Origin: Aphrophora alni
Lineage: Eukaryota > Arthropoda > Insecta > Hemiptera > Aphrophoridae
Assembly (NCBI GenBank): GCA_963513935.1
Contig: OY740765.1
Coordinates: 150,933,830-150,997,829, forward strand
Direction: 5' to 3'
Length of the DNA stretch: 64,000 nucleotides
The notes beneath the pieces were generated by a model. It was given only the letters and a program-made list of their open reading frames with translations, made no database searches and was not told where the DNA came from. The position numbers and the translations under genes are program-made. Below, one piece after another: positions 12,653-21,300 of the stretch. Positions within the stretch are counted from its first letter, which is position 1, and every line of letters begins with the position of its first letter.

Positions 12653-13879
12653 AATGAGGAAGTATGAAATAAATATATATTCTTGCTATTTATACATGTA
12701 GAAGTAACATAGAAGTGATAAAACAGGGGGTTGTGTTGCGAGCCTTCCTCACCTTTGTAAGGCTTGTTTGTAATGTACAGTGCATACACTGTACAAACAC
12801 ACACACACTTTACACAAACAAGTTTCTATTCGATGTTTAGTTATATTTGAGTCCATAGTTATGAAGTTGGATATTATTTTTATTTATAATTTGCAAAGAA
12901 AAGTGATTGCTTACGAGGGTACGGTTTGGGTGGTACGTGGATCTACTTTGTAATGCATTGCCGGGTCCTCCAATCATGTGGTAAAATTAATATAAGTACA
13001 CTGGGCAAATCTCAATCTAGGCTAGCCATTTTTGACGATATTGCTACAATCTAATTTACTAAAACTAAGCAATTCACACTAAATCAATATTAATATTAAC
13101 TACTCTGTATTGGCACAACATGTCGGTCTAATACAAAGGCCTATCATGGCCGTGTATTAGTTCGACTAATAATATTACGATAACCAAAAACGCGATGCGC
13201 CCAGATATAAACCCTAGGGCCGTACCGGCCCTATTCCTTTAGGTTTAGCAGGGCATAGTTAATAATATCGGCACTGTAATAAATTATAGATGACCGCTGT
13301 CAGACATCTTCCCTCACAGGTGGTTCAAGCACTACTCTGGCTTATCTACTGCCACGTGGATCTATCAGATAGTGAAGGGGAGGAGGGAAATGGTGACTAA
13401 TCACCACAAATTCAAGATTTCACATGAATATCTTAGAATTTAAAGGTACAATTACCTTAAGCTTAAGACGATATGTAATATTAAAATTATTTAGCCTATT
13501 ACAGGATGAATGAAGTGATTATTATTAATACTGAAGTGATCCAAATTATCTGATATCTTGCAAGTGGTGTGGATGGTGACAGCAATAAACCTAATCAGCC
13601 TTGTGTCTTCCTTCATCTGTATATAAATATTAATAAACATGACCGACAGTAGATGAGGTTAACACAGTAATGAACATCAATATACATAATTTTATGGAGC
13701 TGTATAAAACACTGTCTGAAGAATATGACACTACGGATTTCAAATATTTAATAGAATTGAAGAAATTTGGTGTTAGATAAGATTTTAGTTGTGTATAAAA
13801 AAATAAATCCAAAAGTAAAACGCAAATATATTACATATACCATAGTAATGGAAATTTTATGCTCATGAATATTTAAATA
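12653..13879. other. Intergenic stretch with several perfect short hairpins
   Basis: No gene is recognised. Perfect inverted repeats stand out: TGTACAGTG/CACTGTACA at 12,774-12,795 (loop CATA), AGGGCCG/CGGCCCT at 13,216-13,232 (loop TAC) and TGGTGA/TCACCA at 13,391-13,406 (loop CTAA). A longer imperfect one lies near 13,125-13,162 (CTAATACA... GGCC/GGCC...TGTATTAG). A short CA repeat lies near 12,797-12,809. Confidence 0.5.
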
Positions 13880-13992
13880 CAGTAGAACCTCTGTTAACCA
13901 GCCTCGGATTAACCGGTCCTCGGATTAACCGGCCTATACCGTAGTGTACTGGTTAGATGAGAGTTTCCGAAAATAAATTGTAATTGAAACAC

Positions 13993-14205
13993 CAAAGCGG
14001 CGGCGATATCAAACGACTTTGTCGATAGCGGTATCCCAATGTTGGCAGCGTAAAAACACCGCGGTACCAATGCAGCGGCGAGTCAAACGACTTGGTCGAT
14101 ATCGGTATCGCATTGTCGGCGGCACCAAAGCAGCGGCGAGTCAAACGACTTTGGCGATATCGTATCCCATTGTCGGCGGCATAAAAACACTGCGGCATTG
14201 GCACC
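13993..14205. repeat. Three diverged tandem repeats inside the Tigger-type element
   Basis: Three GC-rich units start near 13,993, 14,068 and 14,126. Each contains CAAACGACTT, then a CGATATCGGTATC-like core, then CATTGTCGGCGGCA. Units 1 and 3 are about 75 bp; unit 2 is about 58 bp because it lacks the segment TAAAAACACCGCGGTACC. Short frames on both strands here are by-products of the repeats. Confidence 0.75.
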
Positions 14206-14893
14206 CGTCGGTATAGCAGACATACACAGACAAAAACGTTTGATGGGCAGCTTTTTTTCCACGAATCAATTTAGTATAGCCTACATTATGGAAAATATAA
14301 CATTTCTTTTTCTTGGAAGCTTGTGTTGGTTTCGTTTGAGACGCGGTTAATGTGTCAAAAGACTTGACAGGGGGGAATCTGTAAAAAAGCTTTGTAGTGA
14401 ATAATTTTTTCATGTTTGATGTATAATATACATAACATAATATATACGATACATTTATGTACCATAAAATGAGTTGCAATAACATCTTTATTGCACAATT
14501 TTTAGTGCTACCTAATTAAATAAGCTTTCTTTGAACGAAAACCGATTTTTCACGGGAGCCTCGGATTAACCGGCCAAACGGGCAACCGGCCCGGATGTCA
14601 GTTGTGACAATGTGAAAAGTCAGATTTTAATATAGACTCATTTAAAAGACGCGGTTAAGCCAAAGAGATAAGAGATTCAAATAATAATTTAAATTTAGTC
14701 ACGTCATTTATAAAAGAAAAATGGATTTTCAAGACAACAGTATGAATTATTATGTTTAATTTTAATGTAATTTAGTTTGTTTGTTATAAAATGTAAATTA
14801 TTTGTATTTTACGGCAGTGCGGTAAAATGTGTGAACAGTAACCGGAAAGAACGCTTTCGGAAGTAGGAATTTGCCTCATGGTAACATCAGTCT

Positions 14894-15048
14894 AAGTCCA
14901 GCGTTAGGAGTGACAGGTTGTGTTCTAAAAAGTCGAAGTCCAGCGATTGAAGGGACAAGATGTGTTTTCTAAGAGTTGAGTTTACCGCTTAAAATGAACA
15001 GGTTGTGTTCTTAAAAGTCAAAATCCAGTGTTTGGAGAGATAAGATCG
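14894..15048 (+). repeat. Four diverged ~42-bp tandem repeats in U3
   Basis: Units start near 14,894, 14,936, 14,978 and 15,019. Each has an AAGTCCAGCG-like start and, further on, ACAGGTTGTGTTCT or its variants. Position in U3 suggests a transcription enhancer or a binding-site array, by analogy with other retroelements. The same array is at 25,792-25,946 in the 3' LTR. Confidence 0.7.
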
Positions 15049-15718
15049 TAGAAAGAGTTTCTAGGTTCTGTTAGAACAATGTACATTTGATTTTTTATCT
15101 CAAATAGTGATCGAAAGTATTTAAAAATCCATATTTAGCGTGTTTCAATGACAATAACGCGGGAACATAAAAGACAATGATTTATATACGCGAGTTATGA
15201 ACATTCTCAACAACTTGAGAAAACAATTTCTGAACGAGGGAGAATCCACTGCGAGCCGTAGAACTTCAACTCGTAGGACATCAGTTTTCCATTCGGACAC
15301 AGACAATGTTTTTTATTTAGATCGGCGTTGTGGTATAGACGCTATATATTATCTGTTTGATTAATAACCTGTATTATGTTTTAAATTAATTTTTTGTAAA
15401 TGTTTATCTATTTAAAGAAAATTTAGTAGATTATTACTAGAAGAGATACAAGTAAAAAATGAAACTTTTAAATAATGAAAATAGAATCTTTTTATTTTTC
15501 TTTTAGAGCTACAAAGTTACTAAAAAATTCATAGATTAAATTCCTGTTGCAACAATTTTATTTGTAGAAGCATTTTTGAAGATAAAATTAATTAATTTGA
15601 AAGAAAGAAATAAAGGAAATATAAATTCATAATTAGTTATTGAAACTAAAAGGATAACTAGTATTTATAATATGATTTTGTGGTTAATAATATTTGTAGG
15701 ATGTTTCTTTGAATGTTT

Positions 15719-15724
15719 AATAAA
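15719..15724 (+). promoter_or_regulatory. Poly(A) signal of the LTR
   Basis: AATAAA lies 16 nt before a TTTCAG. The same pair, 10-16 nt apart, recurs at 2,562, 30,969, 40,197, 60,737 and 63,910 in LTRs that are otherwise highly diverged, which is good evidence for function. It probably marks the R/U5 border. The 3' LTR copy is at 26,617-26,622. Confidence 0.75.
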
Positions 15725-15780
15725 TGTTTTCTTTGTAACATTTCAGCCAAAGTGTTCTCATTAAAAAACCAAAATCCACT

Positions 15781-15806
15781 GTAAGTACACTGTGAAAAGA
15801 ACTTAC
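15781..15806 (+). promoter_or_regulatory. Conserved U5 hairpin with GTAAGT arm
   Basis: GTAAGT (15,781-15,786) can pair with ACTTAC (15,801-15,806) across a 14-nt loop. The solo LTR at 29.8 kb keeps the pairing with wobbles (GTAAGT 31,027 with ATTTGC 31,047, also a 14-nt loop). The copies at 2.6 kb and 60.8 kb keep five or six pairs. GTAAGT also matches a 5' splice site. Either role, RNA fold or splice donor, is inference. Confidence 0.45.
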
Positions 15807-15929
15807 GACCCCAGAGATCTTATAAATAATTAAATTCATTCTTTTTTCTAAATTGGTATGCTAAAGCAAACCTGGCGCCCTATAGTCGAGCAAATTAACA
15901 AATTAATAACATTAAAAGTAACTTCAGCT

Positions 15930-16107
15930 AAATTTTTGAATTGTCACAAATGTCGCTCAACGGGTGGCATTTTTGATGAACAAAAGTAACTATCATATTA
16001 ATCTTAAATTCACCCATCAAATTTTTGAATTGTTACAAATGTCGCCTCAACTGAGGGCTTTTTAGTCGAAAATACAGTGATTTTGGTAATGAGAACTCTT
16101 AAAATCA
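15930..16107 (+). repeat. 89-bp tandem duplication spanning the LTR edge
   Basis: AAATTTTTGAATTGTCACA then AATGTCGCTCAACGGG (15,930-15,965) is repeated 89 bp later as AAATTTTTGAATTGTTACA then AATGTCGCCTCAACTG (16,019-16,055). The real LTR ends inside the second unit (at 16,037). The first unit is therefore an older copy of LTR end plus leader that is now part of U5. The duplication continues weakly through the leader (CTTAAATTCA versus CTTAAAATCA). Confidence 0.85.
16038..16058 (+). promoter_or_regulatory. Presumed primer-binding region, non-canonical
   Basis: The two bases AA after the LTR edge are followed by TGTCGCCTCAACTGAGGGC. This is where reverse transcription should be primed, but the sequence does not begin with the TGG that pairs with a tRNA CCA end. 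CCTCA-AC-TGAGG is a perfect small inverted repeat. The related sequence TGGCGCCC lies inside U5 instead. The primer is unknown. Confidence 0.5.
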
Positions 16108-16185
16108 AGGTAAGGACTCTCTCTATCATAATAAGAAAGATTCTTTTTTAAAAAAAATTTTTGTGTTAAGTATAATAAGATAAAA

Positions 16186-18306
16186 ATGGAGTCAGAAATT
16201 GTAAATGTTGATAATAATGATGAACAGGTAGGGTTAGGAAATCAAAATTCTTTGAACAATTTAGAACAGATGGAATTTACGGGGGATAGTTTTGATAATT
16301 TACAGAAGGAATCACAAAGTAATGAGCAAACAAATGAACAATTGGCACAAAATTTTTTAGATCAAGAAATAAGTAGTAATAGTAATAGTAGACGTTCAAG
16401 TGTGAACGGGAATAGTAGTTCAGGTTCGGATTTTAATGGGTTTGATAGTGATGGGATTCTAAATAGTAAACAACAGTGTGAAGATGTGAATGAAAGAATA
16501 GTAGGAATATTAGGAGTAGAAACTGTAGAAGAAAATTCAGATAGGGAATTAAGAGCTGAAGAGGTTAGGGTAATTGAGCAGGTTAGGGTAACTGAAGAGG
16601 TTAGGGTAGGTAAGAGTGGGGAAAATAATGATCAAAATAAGAAAATGGAGAGTATGTTTGAGCAATTGATGAGTAAATTTGATCAGAAATTTGAACAAAG
16701 TAGCTTAGAAACAAAACAGAATAATCTAGAACTTAAACGAGATAATGACAAAAAATTTGAGTGTATAAGTAATGATATTAAACAAAGTAGATTAGAAACA
16801 AATAATAAAATTGAACAGAATAATCTAGAATTTAGGCAAGATTTGAGTAATAAGTTTGAGGAATTTAACGCCAAATTTGAACAGAATAATGTTAAGCTAG
16901 ATAAATTGGATAAGAAGTTAGATCAGACCAAACTAGAATTAAAACAAGATTATGTACAATTAGAAAATGGTTTAAAACAAGAAATTAAACAAACTAGGCT
17001 AGAGATAGAAAATCATGTTGATGAGAAAATTGCTAAAGTTGAAATAGATATGTCTGATAAAATATGTAGTATAGTTAAGGAAATTGATAATGTAAAATCT
17101 GAAACTGAGATAAAGCTGTTAAGTAATCAGATAGAAGCCAAAAATAATCTAAAAGTTGTTGAAAACAAAATTTGTAAAGAAATTTTAGAGGTTAAGAGTG
17201 AGGTAAACAATAGAGTAGATAAGTTTGAGATTCAGTTAGGAAAAACGGATGAAAAAATAACGTTGTTAGACTTAGAAGTAGGAAAACAGAAGAATCTAGA
17301 AAAACAAGAAATTTTAGAGTTAAAAAACAATGTAGAGGACCAGATTAATAGCCTAAATTTAAAATTCGAAGGAGAGTTTATGCAAAAAATAAGGGAGAAT
17401 TTTGTAGAACAAGGTAGCATAAGTCAGGGTACTTATACAAGTGCGAATATAATTAATGAGACTATAATCCCAGAGTTTCAAAATGAAAGGTTAGAACCGC
17501 ACCCGAAGGTATTTATAGAAGCTATAGAGACATTTAACAAAATAAATGGGGGACAATGGAAGATAAAGTTAGGTTGTTTGAGAAAATATTTTAAAGGTGA
17601 AGCAGAGTTATGGTTTGAAGCACACAAAAATGAGTGGGGTAGTTTTGAAGAGTTTAGGGTAGCATTTCTAGATAGGTTTTGGTCCGAAGAGAAACAGGAA
17701 CAATTAAAAACTAAATTATTGGTAGGAAGCTATTTTAGGGGACCAATGGAAGAAGTATTTAGATATGTGATGAGCTTATATAATAAGACACAATTTTTAG
17801 ATCCGCCCATGTCTATGGATACATTTGTAAGACATATAAGTAGGAAAATGCCTGAAAAACTAGAGTTAATGATGTTAGCAGCTAGGCCTAAAAATGTTAA
17901 TGACCTAGAAAAGTTAATCTTAAGTTGGCAAGAAAGTCAAAAGTTATTAGGACCAGATAGGACAAGACAGGGGGACAATAGGATGAATATGGACAGACCC
18001 ATGTATAAAAATTTTCAACCACAGCAATTAGGACAGGAAGGATTTCGATTTAGGGCACCACCTCATTTTCAAGAGACAAGAGGAGAGAATAGATTTAGGG
18101 GACCAAATAATTTTACTAGATTTCCACCACCTAATATGCAAAACAACAATAATAGGCCCATGTTAACTAATCAACAAAATTTTAATAGGGCAAATGGTAA
18201 TGGCATGAATCAGGGTTTTAGGCCTAACTTTCAACAAAAAAGATATGATCAGGGAAATAAGGGAAATAATAATAGACCACAGGAAAACCAAAATGGACAA
18301 CAATAA
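16186..18306 (+). CDS. gag: Gag polyprotein of the LTR retrotransposon
   Basis: This 706-residue protein should form the virus-like particle in the cytoplasm and package element RNA. Residues 1-150 are acidic and rich in Ser/Asn, with a short VRV repeat (about 127-147). Residues 154-405 form a long heptad-like coiled coil with a recurrent NLELK/EQNN motif. Residues 445-590 fit the Retrotrans_gag capsid fold (LRKYFKGEAELWFEAHKNEW, then FLDRFWSEEKQEQLKTKLL). The last 110 residues are rich in Asn, Gln, Arg, Gly and Phe and have no cysteine, so the usual CCHC zinc knuckle is absent; RNA binding presumably uses this basic tail. The start ATG is the first of a long open frame, 148 bp after the LTR. 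The protein is much longer than most gypsy Gags. The stop overlaps the pol frame. Confidence 0.93.
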   Translation: MESEIVNVDNNDEQVGLGNQNSLNNLEQMEFTGDSFDNLQKESQSNEQTNEQLAQNFLDQEISSNSNSRRSSVNGNSSSGSDFNGFDSDGILNSKQQCEDVNERIVGILGVETVEENSDRELRAEEVRVIEQVRVTEEVRVGKSGENNDQNKKMESMFEQLMSKFDQKFEQSSLETKQNNLELKRDNDKKFECISNDIKQSRLETNNKIEQNNLEFRQDLSNKFEEFNAKFEQNNVKLDKLDKKLDQTKLELKQDYVQLENGLKQEIKQTRLEIENHVDEKIAKVEIDMSDKICSIVKEIDNVKSETEIKLLSNQIEAKNNLKVVENKICKEILEVKSEVNNRVDKFEIQLGKTDEKITLLDLEVGKQKNLEKQEILELKNNVEDQINSLNLKFEGEFMQKIRENFVEQGSISQGTYTSANIINETIIPEFQNERLEPHPKVFIEAIETFNKINGGQWKIKLGCLRKYFKGEAELWFEAHKNEWGSFEEFRVAFLDRFWSEEKQEQLKTKLLVGSYFRGPMEEVFRYVMSLYNKTQFLDPPMSMDTFVRHISRKMPEKLELMMLAARPKNVNDLEKLILSWQESQKLLGPDRTRQGDNRMNMDRPMYKNFQPQQLGQEGFRFRAPPHFQETRGENRFRGPNNFTRFPPPNMQNNNNRPMLTNQQNFNRANGNGMNQGFRPNFQQKRYDQGNKGNNNRPQENQNGQQ
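18276..18306 (+). promoter_or_regulatory. Gag-Pol overlap, candidate -1 frameshift window
   Basis: The pol frame is open from 18,276 (previous stop TAG at 18,273), and gag stops at TAA 18,304-18,306. This leaves a 31-nt overlap in which pol is in the -1 frame. I see no textbook X-XXY-YYZ heptamer; GGAAAAC at 18,282-18,288 is the closest. Just after the gag stop lies the palindrome GGGCCC. How Pol is expressed is therefore open. Confidence 0.5.
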
Positions 18307-18320
18307 ATAGGGCCCAAGCT

Positions 18321-21300
18321 TTGTTGTCTGAAAATCAAAATAGGCCTAAAATAGTAAATTCTAAAAATACAATTTCATCTATAATAACAAAAGAAAATAA
18401 TAACATTGATGTAGACATTAGAGAAGAATTGTTAAATGAAGAAAATTATAATAATGTAAGCATACAGCCTATAAAAGGAGAGTTAATTGAAATTGATGTG
18501 AAAATTAATAAAGAAGAATTTAAATGTTTAATAGATACAGGTTCTGAAATTACAGTTATGAATGAAGAAATTTATAAGAAACTAATTATAAATAATGATA
18601 AAATTTTGGAATTACCCGTATGTAATTTAACAATTGTAGGAGTAACAGGTGTGCGTAGCAAGAGGATTACAAAGCAAGCTTTTATAGATGTAGAAATTGG
18701 AAAAGATGTAGTTGCAATAAATTTTTTAATTGTTAGAGGTCTAAATATTGAAATGATTATAGGATGTGATTTTTTAAAACAAAAGAAAGCTCAAATTGAT
18801 TTTGATGAAGAAAAAATTAAATTTAATGTAGAGGATAAAATAATTCAAACAAAGTTTAGAAAACAAATTTTGCAAGTAGAATGTTATAAATTAAAATTGT
18901 GTAGGACTAAAGCAGAAATAAATTGTTATGATGAGACAGATTTTGACTATGAAGAATTGCAAATTAATGATGTAGCTACCAACTTTTTTCAAGATTTTGA
19001 TTCAAAATATTATGAAGATAACTATGAAGATGTAGAATGGACACAAATTGTAGAGAAAATTTTAGAAGAAAGTAACTTAAATTTAGATAGTGAAAAACGA
19101 GAATTAAAAACTGTATTAAATGATTTTAAAGAAGTATTTTCGGATCAGCCAGGAAAGATGTTAAATTATAAAGCTAAATTAAATGTAAAGGAAGATAGTA
19201 AATTTATAAATAAATCTTATGCAATACCACATTCAAAAAAGGAAGCTGTAGCTAAGGAAATTCAAAAAATGATTGACAATGATATAATAGAAGATTCAAA
19301 TAGCCCATTTTCGAACCCATTAGTATGTGTAATTAAGAAAGATTCGTCCATAAGACTATGTTTAGATGCTAGGCAAGCAAATCAAATAATAATACCAGAT
19401 CGAGAAGCACCTGAACAGATAGATGATATATTGCAAAGGTTTGAAGGAGTTAAATATATTTCTAGTATAGATTTGGTTAGTGGATTTTGGCAGATAGAAT
19501 TAGATGAACAATCTAGACAATATGTTGCTTTTGTATTCAATGGTAGGAATTTACAGTTCAAAAGACTCCCTTTTGGTTTAAATGTTAGTACTTCATTATT
19601 TAAAAAAGGATTAAGTATGGTATTAGGGCCTGAAGTTTTGGAATTCACAACAGTTTATGTAGATGATGTATGTATAGCGTCAAAATCGTTTGAAGAGCAT
19701 ATGAGACATTTGCGAAAGTTATTTGAAAGACTTAAAACATATAATGTAACTATTAAAATAAAAAAGTCTGTTTTTTGCAAAAAAGGTATAAAGTTTTTAG
19801 GATACAATATATCAGATATAGGAATAGAGCCAGACCAAGAAAAAATTAAAATAATACAAGATTTTCCCACACCAAAAAATATCAAACAATTACAAAGTTT
19901 TTTAGGCTTATGTAATTATTACAGGAAGTTTCAACAAAATTATGCAGAGTTAACTAGTAAATTCACACATCTTTTAGGGAACAATAACAAAATTTGGAAT
20001 TGGACAGAGGAAGACAGAAATACATTTGAAAAAATAAAACAGGTTTTCTTAGAAACGATAATTTTACAACACCCTAATTTCCAAGAGCCCTTCTATTTAA
20101 ACACAGATGCTTCGGATAAAGCTTTAGCAGCAGTATTGTATCAAGTAGACGTAAATAATGAACATCTGGTCATTGCTTTCGCAAGCAGAACTTTACAAAA
20201 TAGTGAGGTTAATTACACGGTTACAGAGAAAGAATTGTTGAGTATAGTCTTCGCATGTAAAAAGTTTAGAAATTATGTGTTAGGAAATAAAACGACTATA
20301 CGTTCTGACCATAAAGCTTTGACCTTTTTAAAGAACTGTAAATTAACAAATGGTAGACTTCTGAGATGGATATTGTTTTTACAGGAGTATAATTTAGAAA
20401 TTGAGTATTGTCCAGGGAAGGAAAATATTGTAGCAGATGTTATTTCGCGAACGGATCACAATGAAGTCATCAAGACAGGAGATGAACATTTGATTAAAAT
20501 TTTTCAAACACAAATTGATAAAAATTTGGCAAAACAAGATAGAATTTTAAGAAATGCCTTTAAACGTTTAAATTTGGAACAAAGTCAAGATGAATATTGT
20601 ATAAGAATTATTAAATTATTAGAAGACCAATCGGTTAAATTTAATAAGTTAAGAGAATGTTATGTTATTTATAATGATGTTTTATTTAAAAAGTCAAAGA
20701 AAAATGGAATTCACAAAATTTGTTTAACAAAATCTTTAATAGAAATTGTAATTAATGATTGTCATGAAAGATACGGACATATTGGTGCAGGAAAGTGTTA
20801 TAAAATATTAAAAGGACAATACGAATTCCCAAATTTAGAAAAACAAATAAAATTACAAATTAGGCCATGCGATTTATGTCAAAAAACTAAAGTATCAAAT
20901 ATAAAAAATGAAGGATTAATGGTAAACATCTTACCCGAAAATGTATTAGATTTAGTAGCAGTGGATTTATTTGGAGAGCTACCTACGGGATTTGGTGGGG
21001 TTAAATATATATTTGTAGTACTGGATGTTTTTTCGAAATTTGTAAAATTATACACTATAAAGAGGGCAATTGGGACAGTTTTAGCAAATAAAATAATCAA
21101 TGAATATGTAAAGGAAATAGGGAAACCAAAAATAATTCTAAGTGACCACGGTAGTCAGTTTCAATCAAGAATTTGGAAAGAAAAATTAATAAATAATAAT
21201 ATTCAAGTTAGGCACACTTCAGTATATCATCCTCAGTCGAATCCCAGTGAGCGTTGCATGAGAGAACTAGGTCGAATGTTTAGGACTTATGTACACAATA

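Larger units (their letters stand above)
14603..16037 (+). repeat. 5' LTR (1,435 bp)
   Basis: It starts TGTGACAATG and ends TTGTTACA, which obeys the TG...CA rule and matches the ends of the family's solo LTRs. Landmarks in order: U3 with four degenerate 42-bp repeats (14,894-15,048); an ACATCAGTTTTCC initiator-like site near 15,278 conserved in the 62.6-kb copy; AATAAA at 15,719; TTTCAG at 15,741; a GTAAGT/ACTTAC hairpin at 15,781-15,806; TGGCGCCC at 15,873; and a fossil LTR junction at 15,944. The right end is defined because the 3' LTR diverges from this copy just after TTACAAA. Confidence 0.95.

Noticed and set aside
14141..14485. A 114-codon minus-strand frame, and its plus-strand partner at 14,019-14,216
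   Set aside because: They arise from the tandem repeats of the Tigger-type element (period divisible by three) and show no protein motif.
15873..15880. TGGCGCCC as the actual primer-binding site of the full element
   Set aside because: It matches a tRNA-Lys-type site, but both LTRs continue identically for 157 bp beyond it, and solo LTRs with target duplications end 57-128 bp beyond it. It is inside U5 and is treated as a fossil site.
16683..17420. Minus-strand frames inside gag and pol (for example 16,683-16,874 and 19,382-19,648)
   Set aside because: They are complementary shadows of the intact gag and pol genes, Leu/Ser-rich as expected from antisense reading, with no motif.
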